NCBI RefSeq assembly: GCF_004339745.1
Contig: NZ_SMGP01000001.1
Location: 4,650,001 to 4,714,000 of the forward strand
DNA: 64,000 bases
DNA from: Paraburkholderia sp. BL9I2N2
Lineage (GTDB): Bacteria; Pseudomonadota; Gammaproteobacteria; Burkholderiales; Burkholderiaceae
Direction: 5' to 3'
Position numbers and translations under genes: made by a program. The notes below the pieces were generated by a model that was not told the origin of the DNA, ran no database searches, and was given only the letters and a program-made list of their open reading frames with translations. Within the stretch, counting starts at the first letter, position 1, and each line of letters opens with the position of its first letter. This document shows positions 16,915 to 25,292 of the stretch, in pieces.

Positions 16915-17913
16915 TTACTTCTGCGAGCGCAAAATCCGCGCGGCATCCAACGCGAAATAGGTCAGCACGCCGTCCGCGCCCGCCCGCTTGAAGGCAAGCA
17001 GCGATTCCATCATCGCCTTGTCGTGATCGAGCCAGCCGTTCTGCGCGGCCGCCTTCAGCATCGCGTACTCGCCACTCACCTGATACACATAGGTCGGGAA
17101 CTGGAACTCGTCCTTCACGCGACGCACGATATCGAGATACGGCATGCCGGGCTTGACCATCACCATGTCCGCGCCTTCGTTGATGTCCGCTTGCACTTCG
17201 CGCAGCGCCTCATTCGAATTGGCCGGATCCATCTGGTAAGTCATCTTGTTGCTCTTGCCGAGGTTCGTCGCGGAACCGACGGCGTCGCGGAACGGGCCGT
17301 AAAACGCCGACGCGAACTTGGCCGCATAAGCCATGATCCGCGTATGGATATGGTCTTCGCTCTCGAGCATTTCGCGGATCGCGCCAATGCGGCCGTCCAT
17401 CATGTCCGAAGGCGCAACGATGTCGACGCCGGCTTCAGCCTGCGCGCGCGCCTGTTCGACCAGAATCTCGACGGTCTCGTCGTTGATCACATAGCCGGTT
17501 TCGTCGAGCACGCCGTCCTGACCGTGGCTCGTGTAGGGATCGAGCGCCACGTCGGTGAGCACGCCCAGCCCGGGGAAGTTCTTTTTGAGTTCGCGAACCG
17601 CGCGCGGAATCAAACCGGCCGGGTTGGTCGCTTCGCGGCCATCGGGCGTTTTCAGCGACGGCTCGATCGCCGGGAACAGCGACAGCACGGGCACGCCCAG
17701 TTCGACGCATTGTTCAGCCACGCCCATCAGCAGATCGACCGACACGCGCTCGACGCCCGGCATCGACGGCACGGCTTGCCGCACGTTGGTGCCTTCGACG
17801 ATAAAGACGGGATAAATCAGATCGTTGGTGGTGAGGATGTTTTCCCGCATCAGACGGCGCGAGAAGTCGTCGCGGCGCATGCGGCGCGGACGGTAGTGCG
17901 GATAGAAGCTCAT
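16915..17913 (-). CDS. hemB: Delta-aminolevulinic acid dehydratase (porphobilinogen synthase)
   Basis: A 332-residue HemB that joins two 5-aminolevulinates into porphobilinogen in haem synthesis. It starts MSFYPHYRPRRMRRDDFSRR; the frame is open for 29 more codons upstream but without family similarity. The Schiff-base lysines are visible as Lys199 (AKFASAFYGPFRD) and Lys254 (MVKPGMPYLD). It lacks a cysteine triad in the metal site region (DVALDPYTSHGQDG), so it is the magnesium-type enzyme. engB lies upstream on the same strand, with a + strand sRNA candidate between them. Confidence 0.96.
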   Translation of the reverse strand: MSFYPHYRPRRMRRDDFSRRLMRENILTTNDLIYPVFIVEGTNVRQAVPSMPGVERVSVDLLMGVAEQCVELGVPVLSLFPAIEPSLKTPDGREATNPAGLIPRAVRELKKNFPGLGVLTDVALDPYTSHGQDGVLDETGYVINDETVEILVEQARAQAEAGVDIVAPSDMMDGRIGAIREMLESEDHIHTRIMAYAAKFASAFYGPFRDAVGSATNLGKSNKMTYQMDPANSNEALREVQADINEGADMVMVKPGMPYLDIVRRVKDEFQFPTYVYQVSGEYAMLKAAAQNGWLDHDKAMMESLLAFKRAGADGVLTYFALDAARILRSQK

Positions 17914-18000
17914 AGCGAATCGAAGAAACGTGGATGTGTGGAGTGGACAAGTAACGCCTGCCTCCGCTGCCGGAAACTTTTCGAGACAATGGTATATCAT

Positions 18001-18113
18001 ACCGATCGAGCAAGGCGCCTTGCGCTGACCTCCCCGCTTCTCCTCCCTGAGCGGGTGCCTGTCGTTTTTCGATTAGGCTGTTTGACCCGCCGTTAAAGCG
18101 GCGGGTTTTTTTA
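18001..18113 (+). ncRNA. Predicted small RNA divergent from hemB (anti-hemB RNA motif)
   Basis: A + strand element in the 249-bp gap between two minus-strand genes. It holds a 14-bp palindrome GCAAGGCGCCTTGC (18010-18023), a hairpin with CCCGCT (18033-18038) and AGCGGG (18050-18055) whose 11-nt loop is TCTCCTCCCTG, and a terminator at 18085-18112. The loop is complementary to Shine-Dalgarno sequences. A possible -10 (TATCAT, 17995-18000) precedes it, but no good -35. I recall a Burkholderia structured RNA called anti-hemB, always next to hemB on the opposite strand, and location and terminator fit. The 5' end is approximate. Confidence 0.7.
18085..18112 (+). terminator. Terminator of the hemB-divergent small RNA
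   Basis: ACCCGCCG (18085-18092), loop TTAAAG, CGGCGGGT (18099-18106) and then a run of T on the + strand only. No + strand protein gene precedes it, so it implies a + strand transcript in this gap. Confidence 0.85.
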
Positions 18114-18162
18114 TGGGCGGCCGGAATGGCGTTTTTGCCTTGTCCGGCGATGTTCGCCTCGC

Positions 18163-18816
18163 TTACTGAGCGACGTCCGTTTCGCCCTTCGCCTCGGGGA
18201 TCAGCCAGCTTTCGATCAGCTCGTGCGCTTCGTCGATGCCGACGCGTTTGAGCGCCGAGAACAGCTGGGCGGTTAGTTCGCCCTGGTAGCCGGCGGTGCG
18301 ATACTCAGCCAGACCTTTCTGGGTCGCGCGCAGCGCGTTCACGCTTTCCTGACGCGTCAATTTGTCGCATTTGGTCAGGAGCGTGTGGATCGGCTTGCCG
18401 GTCGGCGCGAACCACTCGATCATGCGGCGGTCCAGATCGGTCAGCGGGCGGCGTGAATCCATCATCAGGATCATGCCGCGCAATTGCGAGCGCGATTGCA
18501 GGTAGGTGGACAGCAGCGCTTCCCAGTGCGCCTTGGCCGCGCCCGGCACTTCCGCGTAGCCGTAGCCCGGCAGGTCGACCAGGTGCGCGGTCGGCTCGTC
18601 CGCCTTGCCCACCGAAAAGTAATTGATATGCTGCGTGCGTCCCGGCGTCTTACTGGCGAACGCCAATCGCTTCTGATTGCACAGAATATTAATGGCCGTC
18701 GACTTGCCTGCGTTCGAGCGTCCCGCAAAGGCGATCTCGGGTTGCGAAGTGGCCGGCAGATCACGCAAGTGATTGACGGTCGTGAAAAAGCGGGATTGGT
18801 GGAGCAGGAAGGACAT
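18163..18816 (-). CDS. engB: Ribosome biogenesis GTPase YihA/YsxC (EngB)
   Basis: A 217-residue TRAFAC GTPase needed for late 50S assembly. The G1 motif is GRSNAGKST near residue 33, G3 is DLPGYGYA, and G4 is TKCDK. The start MSFLLHQSRFF at 18816 matches the family; 17 further in-frame codons lie upstream. It has its own promoter region shared with the divergent cytochrome c gene. Confidence 0.95.
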   Translation of the reverse strand: MSFLLHQSRFFTTVNHLRDLPATSQPEIAFAGRSNAGKSTAINILCNQKRLAFASKTPGRTQHINYFSVGKADEPTAHLVDLPGYGYAEVPGAAKAHWEALLSTYLQSRSQLRGMILMMDSRRPLTDLDRRMIEWFAPTGKPIHTLLTKCDKLTRQESVNALRATQKGLAEYRTAGYQGELTAQLFSALKRVGIDEAHELIESWLIPEAKGETDVAQ

Positions 18817-18897
18817 GATCAGGCCAGGATTCGAGACGCCGGGGAACCCGGAGTGGGGACGGGTCAAGCCCGACTGGCGTCTTAGCGATTAGCGAGT

Positions 18898-18909
18898 TAT
18901 TGTACAATA
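18898..18909. promoter_or_regulatory. Palindromic double -10 between engB and the cytochrome c gene
   Basis: TATTGTACAATA is a perfect 12-bp palindrome that contains TACAAT on both strands (18903-18908 on +; the complement of 18899-18904 on -). It lies between divergent genes and could serve as overlapping -10 boxes for both. The minus -35 candidate is TTTTCA at a 16-bp spacing; the plus -35 is weak. Confidence 0.45.
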
Positions 18910-19081
18910 CGATGGTTTACTGAAAACCTGAGGGGGCCAGCCCACGTGCCTTGGCGGCTCCTGGCGGTCACTCGGTCGCCGTCGTATTTTGCAAAACCTT
19001 CAAGAAAAACGCCGGGCCTGGCGCGAAGCGGCAGGTTTGGGGGCGCTCTAAAAATCCCACAAGACGAGACAGGGTGTGCGA

Positions 19082-19735
19082 ATGAATCGACTGAGCAAGA
19101 CTCTGATGGTGCTTCATGTAGCGGCAGGTCTTTCAGGTTTGGCAATTCAGGCACGAGCAGCAGAACCGGCAAAGCCGGACGTCAATCGGGGGCAGGCAAT
19201 CGCGGTGCAGGTGTGCGCGTCATGTCACGGGGCAGACGGCAACAGTGCCGGCGGCGCGTATCCGAAGCTGGCGGGCCAGCACCCTGAGTATCTCGTCAAG
19301 CAACTCAAGGACTTCAAGACCCAGTCGGGTGCCAAGCAGCCAGCGCGCAACAATGCGATCATGGCGGGCATGGCGGCGGCACTGTCCGATCAGGATATGG
19401 TCAACGTCGCAGCTTATTTCGCGGCGCAGACCCAGAAGCCGGGCTACGCGCACAACAAGGACACCGTGCCGCTCGGCCAGAAGATTTATCGCGGCGGCAT
19501 TGCCGACAAGGGCGTGCCGGCGTGCGCAAGCTGCCACGGGCCGACCGGGCAAGGGATTCCGTCGCAGTATCCACGGCTGTCGGGGCAGTGGGCGGAATAC
19601 ACGGTGGCGCAGTTGACCGCGTTCACGCAAGGTCTTGGCGCACGTAACAACAACGAGGCGATGCATGCTATTGCAACGCGTCTGTCGGACAACGAGATCA
19701 AGGCTGTAGCCGATTACATCGCGGGCTTGCACTAG
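19082..19735 (+). CDS. Exported diheme cytochrome c (c4-like)
   Basis: A 217-residue periplasmic cytochrome with a cleavable signal peptide (residues 1-~27, ending QARAAEP) and two class I haem domains. The haem sites are VCASCHGADG near residue 44 and ACASCHGPTG near residue 140, each followed by a GxYPKL/QYPRL segment typical of cytochrome c4. It likely carries electrons to terminal oxidases. The next genes, resB-ccsA, make the machinery that attaches its haem. Confidence 0.93.
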   Translation: MNRLSKTLMVLHVAAGLSGLAIQARAAEPAKPDVNRGQAIAVQVCASCHGADGNSAGGAYPKLAGQHPEYLVKQLKDFKTQSGAKQPARNNAIMAGMAAALSDQDMVNVAAYFAAQTQKPGYAHNKDTVPLGQKIYRGGIADKGVPACASCHGPTGQGIPSQYPRLSGQWAEYTVAQLTAFTQGLGARNNNEAMHAIATRLSDNEIKAVADYIAGLH

Positions 19736-19785
19736 GAAGTCCGCACGCAAGTGCAACCGGCCCGGCGAGGCCGGTACAAAACAAG

Positions 19786-19831
19786 AAAAGGGTGAGGGCG
19801 TCGTGCCTACGACAGCCCTTCACCCTTTTTT
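19786..19831 (+). terminator. Terminator after the cytochrome c gene
   Basis: AAAAGGGTGA and GGGC plus GTCGT pair with ACGAC, GCCC and TTCACCCTTTTTT across a short loop, giving a long stem and a T-run. It stands 21 bp before resB, so resB likely needs readthrough or its own promoter. Confidence 0.9.
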
Positions 19832-19851
19832 GCTGTTCAGTCGGAGTATGA

Positions 19852-22074
19852 ATGAGCGTCACCACGTCGGGTTTGCAGTCGAAGTCGGGCAATCGCGTCA
19901 TGCGCAGCGTCGTCGAAGTCTTGAGTTCGATGCGTTTTGCCATTTCGTTGCTCGTGATTCTGTCGATCGCCAGCATCATCGGCACCGTCCTCACGCAGGA
20001 CGATCCGTATCCCAACTACGTCAATCAGTTCGGCCCCTTCTGGGCAGACATCTTCCGCTCGCTGAGCCTGTACACGGTGTACAGCTCGTGGTGGTTCATG
20101 CTGATTCTCGGCTTCCTGATGGTGTCGGTGTCGCTGTGCGTGATCCGCAATGCGCCGAAAATGGTCGCCGACGCGAAGAGCTGGAAGGACAGGGTTCGCG
20201 AAGGCAGCCTGCGCGCCTTCCATCACAAGGGCGAATTCGCGGTGCATGCCTCCCGCGCGCAGACCGCGACGTTGCTCGCCAAGCTCTCGGCGAAGCTCGG
20301 CTACAAGTTCGTCACGCGAGAGTCCGAAGGCGCGACCTTGATCGCCGCCAAGCGCGGCGCCTTGACCAAGTTCGGCTACATCTCTGCTCACATTGCGATC
20401 GTGGTGATTTGTCTCGGCGGCCTGCTGGACAGCAATCTGCCGATCAAGCTGCAAATGTGGCTGTTCGACAAGTCGCCGATCCGCGCCAACACGGTGATCA
20501 ACGACATCACGCCGGACCATCGCCTGTCACAGTCCAATCCGACGTTCCGCGGCTACGCGTGGGTGCCGGAAGGCCAGCACGTGTCCACGGCGATCCTCAA
20601 CCAGCCGGACGGCTCGCTGATTCAGGACCTGCCGTTTTCGATCGAACTGAACAAGTTCATCGTCGATTACTACTCGACGGGCATGCCGAAGCTGTTCGCG
20701 AGCGACATCGTGGTGGTGGATCACAAGACCGGCGCGCGCGTTCCTGCGCGCGTCGAAGTGAACAAGCCGTTCACCTACGACGGCGTATCGATTTATCAGT
20801 CGAGCTTCCAGGACGGCGGCTCGCAGATGCAGATGACGGCCTACCCGATGAGCGGCGCGAGCGCGAAGACCGCACCGTTCGGCGGCACGATCGGCGGCAA
20901 TGCGCCGTTGGGCACGGCCACGCCGCTCGCCGACGGCCAGACGGTCGAATTCACAGATTTCCGCGCGATCAACGTCGAAAACATCCAGAACGGCAGCGGC
21001 CAGACCGACGCCCGCGGCGTCGCGGCGCAGCGCACGCTGAAGGAAGCGTTCGACGAGCGCCTCGGCTCCGGCGCGAAGACCTCGAAGCCGCTCGATCTGC
21101 ACAACGTCGGCCCGTCGGTGCAATACAAGGTGCGCGACAAGGACGGCCAGGCGCGCGAGTACAACAACTACATGCTGCCGGTCGACGTATCCGGCGAAAA
21201 GATGTTCCTCGCCGGCATGCGCGTCAATCCGGACGATCCGTTCCGCTACCTGCGCATTCCCGCCGACAACGGTGGCACCGTCAAGGAATGGATGAACCTG
21301 CGCGCCACGCTCGAGGATCCGGCCATGCGCGCCTCGGCGGCTCACCGTTTCGCGCTGCGCTCGGTGCCCGGTTCGAACGCGGAATTGCAACAGCATCTCG
21401 AAGAAAGCGCGCTGCGAGTGCTGACCCTTTTTGCGGGTGCGGACAACGGCATCAAGATGCCGAACGGCCAGACGGTCGGCGGCTTCCAGGCTATTGCCGG
21501 TTTTATCGACCATTCGGTGCCGAAGGGCGAGCAGGAAAAGGCCGCCGGCCTGCTGTTGCGCATGCTCGAAGGCGCGACGTGGGACCTGTATCAACTGTCC
21601 CGCCAGCAACTCGGCGAGCCCGAGGCGCCGGCCAATCCGGACGCCAGCCGTTTCATCCAAAGCTCGATCAACGCGATTTCCGACAGCTTTTTGTATGGAT
21701 CGCCGGTCTATTTACAGCTTGACTCATTCAAGCAGGTGCAAGCTTCGGTATTTCAGTTGACGCGCGCGCCGGGCAAAAAAGTCGTGTATCTTGGCAGCCT
21801 GCTCCTCGTGTTGGGCATCTTTTCGATGTTCTACGTCCGCGAACGGCGCCTCTGGTTCTGGCTTAAAGACACCGAGCACGGCACGAACGTCGTGATGGCG
21901 ATGTCGAGCGCGCGCAAGACGCTCGACTTCGAGAAAGAGTTCGTCCAGACGCGCGACGCGGTAGGCGCCGCGTTGGGCGCCAAACTCGTTGAAGCACCCG
22001 ACGCCGCCGGCGCCTCCGCTCAATCCGGCAACGCCGGCGCGCCGTCCGCAAGCTCACAAGATTCGACCCGGTAA
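19852..22074 (+). CDS. resB: Cytochrome c biogenesis protein ResB (CcsB, system II)
   Basis: A 740-residue membrane protein with three N-terminal TM helices (the first near residues 28-48, AISLLVILSIASIIGTVLTQ), a large periplasmic domain and a final TM near residues 645-665. With CcsA it forms the system II haem export and cytochrome c synthetase complex. The HY-type start MSVTTSGLQS has GGAG at 19843-19846. It is longer than cyanobacterial and Gram-positive ResB, as is usual in beta-proteobacteria. ccsA follows 4 bp downstream. Confidence 0.94.
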   Translation: MSVTTSGLQSKSGNRVMRSVVEVLSSMRFAISLLVILSIASIIGTVLTQDDPYPNYVNQFGPFWADIFRSLSLYTVYSSWWFMLILGFLMVSVSLCVIRNAPKMVADAKSWKDRVREGSLRAFHHKGEFAVHASRAQTATLLAKLSAKLGYKFVTRESEGATLIAAKRGALTKFGYISAHIAIVVICLGGLLDSNLPIKLQMWLFDKSPIRANTVINDITPDHRLSQSNPTFRGYAWVPEGQHVSTAILNQPDGSLIQDLPFSIELNKFIVDYYSTGMPKLFASDIVVVDHKTGARVPARVEVNKPFTYDGVSIYQSSFQDGGSQMQMTAYPMSGASAKTAPFGGTIGGNAPLGTATPLADGQTVEFTDFRAINVENIQNGSGQTDARGVAAQRTLKEAFDERLGSGAKTSKPLDLHNVGPSVQYKVRDKDGQAREYNNYMLPVDVSGEKMFLAGMRVNPDDPFRYLRIPADNGGTVKEWMNLRATLEDPAMRASAAHRFALRSVPGSNAELQQHLEESALRVLTLFAGADNGIKMPNGQTVGGFQAIAGFIDHSVPKGEQEKAAGLLLRMLEGATWDLYQLSRQQLGEPEAPANPDASRFIQSSINAISDSFLYGSPVYLQLDSFKQVQASVFQLTRAPGKKVVYLGSLLLVLGIFSMFYVRERRLWFWLKDTEHGTNVVMAMSSARKTLDFEKEFVQTRDAVGAALGAKLVEAPDAAGASAQSGNAGAPSASSQDSTR

Positions 22075-22078
22075 GATC

Positions 22079-23284
22079 ATGGACTTGACTCAGGTTTCCC
22101 AATCTCCCTCTTCGCGGCCCCAAAAGGCGCTGGCAGGCGAGTCACTCAACATCGGCGAGTACGACGAACGGCCGTTCCTGAAGCGGCTCGGCGTCGTCGA
22201 CTGGCTGTTTGCCCTCGCGATGGTCGCGGGCGCCGGGTTCGCGCTGTCGCGCTATCACCCGTTCATGAATTACTACGACAAGCTGGTGCTCTGCTGCGCG
22301 GTGCCGGTTTTCGTGGTGCTCGGCTGGCGCTGGAAACCGGTGCGTCCGCTGATGGTGGGCATCGCGGCGCTGTCGCTGCTGGCCATCCAGATCTATCACG
22401 GCGATCTCAGCCGCGCGGATAACGCCTTCTTCCTCAAGTATTTCCTGTCGAGCCAGTCCGCAATTCTGTGGATGAGCGCGCTCTTCGTGTTCGCCACCGT
22501 CTTCTACTGGATCGGCCTGCTGTCGCGCTCGCCGACCGGCGCCGCGATTGGCTCGAAAATGACGTGGGCGGCAGTGGTGATGGGCTTTGTCGGCCTGATG
22601 GTGCGCTGGTACGAGTCGTACCTGATCGGCGCGGACGTCGGCCATATTCCTATCTCGAACCTGTACGAAGTGTTCGTGCTGTTCAGCCTGATCACCGCGC
22701 TTTTCTATCTGTACTACGAGCAGCACTACAACACCCGTGCGCTTGGCGCGTTCGTGCTGCTGGTGATCAGCGCCGCGGTCGGTTTCCTGATGTGGTACTC
22801 GGTGGCGCGTGACGCGCAGCAGATCCAGCCGCTGGTTCCGGCGCTGCAAAGCTGGTGGATGAAGATTCACGTGCCGGCGAACTTTATCGGCTATGGCAGC
22901 TTCGCGTTGTCGGCCATGGTGGCTGTCGCGTACCTGTCGAAGGAGCGCGGCGTGCTGGCCGATCGCCTGCCGGCGCTCGAAGTGCTCGACGACGTGATGT
23001 ACAAGTCGATCGCCGTCGGTTTCGCTTTCTTCACGATCGCGACGATTCTCGGCGCGCTGTGGGCCGCTGAAGCCTGGGGCGGCTACTGGAGCTGGGACCC
23101 GAAGGAAACGTGGGCGCTGATCGTCTGGCTGAACTATGCGGCGTGGCTGCACATGCGTCTGATGAAGGGGCTGCGTGGCGCGGTCGCGGCATGGTGGGCG
23201 CTGACCGGCCTGCTGGTGACGACCTTCGCCTTCCTCGGCGTCAATATGTTCCTGTCGGGCCTGCATAGTTACGGCAAGCTGTAA
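22079..23284 (+). CDS. ccsA: Cytochrome c biogenesis protein CcsA (ResC, system II)
   Basis: A 401-residue multi-pass protein with the tryptophan-rich haem-handling WWD motif, WGGYWSWDPKETWALIVWL, near residues 334-352. Conserved histidines flank it. It binds haem and ligates it to apocytochromes with ResB. The ATG at 22079 is 4 bp past the resB stop. The first ~40 residues are a polar cytoplasmic extension. Confidence 0.95.
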   Translation: MDLTQVSQSPSSRPQKALAGESLNIGEYDERPFLKRLGVVDWLFALAMVAGAGFALSRYHPFMNYYDKLVLCCAVPVFVVLGWRWKPVRPLMVGIAALSLLAIQIYHGDLSRADNAFFLKYFLSSQSAILWMSALFVFATVFYWIGLLSRSPTGAAIGSKMTWAAVVMGFVGLMVRWYESYLIGADVGHIPISNLYEVFVLFSLITALFYLYYEQHYNTRALGAFVLLVISAAVGFLMWYSVARDAQQIQPLVPALQSWWMKIHVPANFIGYGSFALSAMVAVAYLSKERGVLADRLPALEVLDDVMYKSIAVGFAFFTIATILGALWAAEAWGGYWSWDPKETWALIVWLNYAAWLHMRLMKGLRGAVAAWWALTGLLVTTFAFLGVNMFLSGLHSYGKL

Positions 23285-23307
23285 GATCTGCCGTTCTGAA
23301 CCGACTC

Positions 23308-23343
23308 AAAACCGCCGTGTGCTTCGCACCGGCGGTTTTTTTA
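23308..23343 (+). terminator. Terminator after ccsA
   Basis: AAAACCGCCG and CGGCGGTTTTTTT flank an internal GTGTGCTTCGCAC segment, giving a stable stem and T-run. Confidence 0.9.
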
Positions 23344-23484
23344 CGGCCAATGGAATATTGGCTGCCTCCAGAGTGTTCGCCCTGACAGTACCCATGGATG
23401 GCTGAAAGACGGACGCCCGGACGAGCGATCATCAATATGGCCCCTTAAGATGCATAGACCGATGGGCCGGCAAGGAGCAGCACG

Positions 23485-24480
23485 ATGTGGATCAAGCGTA
23501 GCGACAGAATTCAACTCACTGGCGACGACATTGCGCGCAGCGAAATCACGCCGCAGCGCGTTTTCCAGAACCGGCGGCGCGTGTTGCAGGCGGCCGGCGC
23601 GGTGGCGCTCGGCAGTCTGATCGGGGTGAACGGCGAGGCGCTGGCGGCTTATACGTCGCCGGACCCGAAAGCGCAAAAGCTGGCGGCGAAGACCAACCCC
23701 AAATTCGTCGCGCTCGACAAGATCACGCCGTACAAGGACATCACCACGTACAACAACTTCTACGAGTTCGGCACCGACAAGGCCGATCCCGCGCACAATG
23801 CCGGGACGCTGCGGCCGCACCCGTGGAAGGTGAGCGTCGAGGGTGAGATCAAGAATCCGAAGGTCTACGATATCGACGAATTGCTCAAGCTCGCGCCGCT
23901 CGAGGAGCGCGTGTACAGGTTGCGTTGCGTCGAAGGCTGGTCGATGGTGATTCCGTGGATCGGCGTGCCGCTCTCGGAGTTGATCAAGCGCGTGCAACCG
24001 ACGGGCAATGCCAAATACGTGCAGTTCATCACGCTGGCCGATCCGTCGCAAATGCCCGGACTGTCGACGCCCGTGCTCGATTGGCCGTACTCCGAAGGTC
24101 TGCGCATGGACGAAGCGATGAATCCGCTGACGTTGCTGACGATGGGCCTCTACGGCCAGGTGCTGCCCAATCAGAACGGCGCGCCGGTGCGGGTCGTGGT
24201 GCCGTGGAAGTATGGCTTCAAGAGCGCGAAGTCGCTGGTGAAGATCCGCTTCCTCGACAAGCAGCCGCCGACCAGCTGGAATACGTACGCATCGAACGAG
24301 TATGGGTTTTATTCGAACGTGAATCCGAACGTCGATCATCCGCGCTGGAGTCAGGCGACCGAGCGACGCATCGGCGAAGACGGTTTCTTCACGCCCAAGC
24401 GCAAGACATTGATGTTCAACGGCTACGGCGATCAGGTCGCGTCGCTTTATCAGGGCATGGACCTGAAGAAGAATTTTTGA
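23485..24480 (+). CDS. msrP: Protein-methionine-sulfoxide reductase catalytic subunit MsrP
   Basis: A 331-residue periplasmic molybdoenzyme that repairs methionine sulfoxide in envelope proteins. A twin-arginine signal (RRRVLQAAGAVALGS, residues ~30-44) shows Tat export with the cofactor bound. The Mo-ligand cysteine is Cys148 in RLRCVEGWSMVIPW, in the SUOX fold. It makes an operon with msrQ, 11 bp downstream. Confidence 0.95.
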   Translation: MWIKRSDRIQLTGDDIARSEITPQRVFQNRRRVLQAAGAVALGSLIGVNGEALAAYTSPDPKAQKLAAKTNPKFVALDKITPYKDITTYNNFYEFGTDKADPAHNAGTLRPHPWKVSVEGEIKNPKVYDIDELLKLAPLEERVYRLRCVEGWSMVIPWIGVPLSELIKRVQPTGNAKYVQFITLADPSQMPGLSTPVLDWPYSEGLRMDEAMNPLTLLTMGLYGQVLPNQNGAPVRVVVPWKYGFKSAKSLVKIRFLDKQPPTSWNTYASNEYGFYSNVNPNVDHPRWSQATERRIGEDGFFTPKRKTLMFNGYGDQVASLYQGMDLKKNF

Positions 24481-24491
24481 GCGGCGCGAAC

Positions 24492-25190
24492 ATGGCTTCC
24501 GATACGCAATCCGCTACCCAGGCCGAACGAAAAACGCCGCGCGCACAAGCGTCCGCGTCGGTGGCGGCGAAGCGCCCCGCAGCCGGCGCGCGTTGGATCG
24601 TGCCGGCCAAGATCGCGGTGTTTATCGCGGGATGGTATCCGCTCGCGCGCATCGTGCTATTTGGCTTGACCGACCGGCTCGGCGCGAATCCGATCGAGTT
24701 CATCACGCGCTCGACGGGTCTCTGGACGCTCGTCTTTCTCTGCATCACGCTGGCCGTGACGCCGTTGCGCCGACTCACCGGCGTCGCCGCGTTCGTGCGT
24801 TTTCGGCGGATGCTCGGACTCTATGCGTTTTTCTACGCGACGCTGCATTTCACCACTTACCTGTGGTTCGATAAATGGTTCGATGTCGCTGACATCATCA
24901 AGGACATCGGCAAGCGACCGTTTATCACGGTGGGGTTCGCGGCGTTCGTGTTGCTGATCGCATTAGCCGTGACGTCGCCGCGCGCGATGGTGCGCAAGCT
25001 CGGGCGTCGCTGGCAGATGTTGCATCGGTCGATCTACCTAATCGGCGCGCTGGCGATCCTGCACTTCTGGTGGATGAAGGCCGGCAAACACGATCTGATC
25101 CTGCCGAAGATTTACGGCGCGATCATGTTGGCTTTGCTGGGCTGGCGCTTGATCGTTTGGGCGCGTGACAGGACGTCGAAGACGCGTTGA
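24492..25190 (+). CDS. msrQ: Haem-binding membrane subunit MsrQ
   Basis: A 232-residue, six-TM cytochrome b-type protein that passes electrons from the respiratory chain to MsrP. Family features include FYATLHFTTYLWFDKWF near residue 118 and the haem histidine in WQMLHRSIYLIG near residue 178. The first ~35 residues are an Ala/Lys-rich extension. Start ATG at 24492. Confidence 0.93.
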   Translation: MASDTQSATQAERKTPRAQASASVAAKRPAAGARWIVPAKIAVFIAGWYPLARIVLFGLTDRLGANPIEFITRSTGLWTLVFLCITLAVTPLRRLTGVAAFVRFRRMLGLYAFFYATLHFTTYLWFDKWFDVADIIKDIGKRPFITVGFAAFVLLIALAVTSPRAMVRKLGRRWQMLHRSIYLIGALAILHFWWMKAGKHDLILPKIYGAIMLALLGWRLIVWARDRTSKTR

Positions 25191-25236
25191 TCGGCGCTGC
25201 GCTGACGTAGATCGCGCACAACGGCGACGTAAACAC

Positions 25237-25269
25237 AAAAAGGCGATGCCGCGGTGGCATCGCCTTTTT
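25237..25269. terminator. Bidirectional terminator between msrQ and lysA
   Basis: AAAAAGGCGATGCC, loop GCGGT, GGCATCGCCTTTTT: a perfect 14-bp stem with A and T runs on each side, suiting termination of the converging msrQ (+) and lysA (-) transcripts. Confidence 0.92.
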
Positions 25270-25292
25270 GATGTTGGGGCAGTTGTTGAAGG

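Noticed and set aside
17023..18096. Long + strand frame opposite hemB
   Set aside because: It mirrors the codons of hemB (His/Arg-rich shadow protein) and has no ribosome-binding site.
19803..21722. 639-codon + frame overlapping resB
   Set aside because: Arg-rich out-of-frame shadow of resB typical of high-GC DNA; resB itself is unmistakable.
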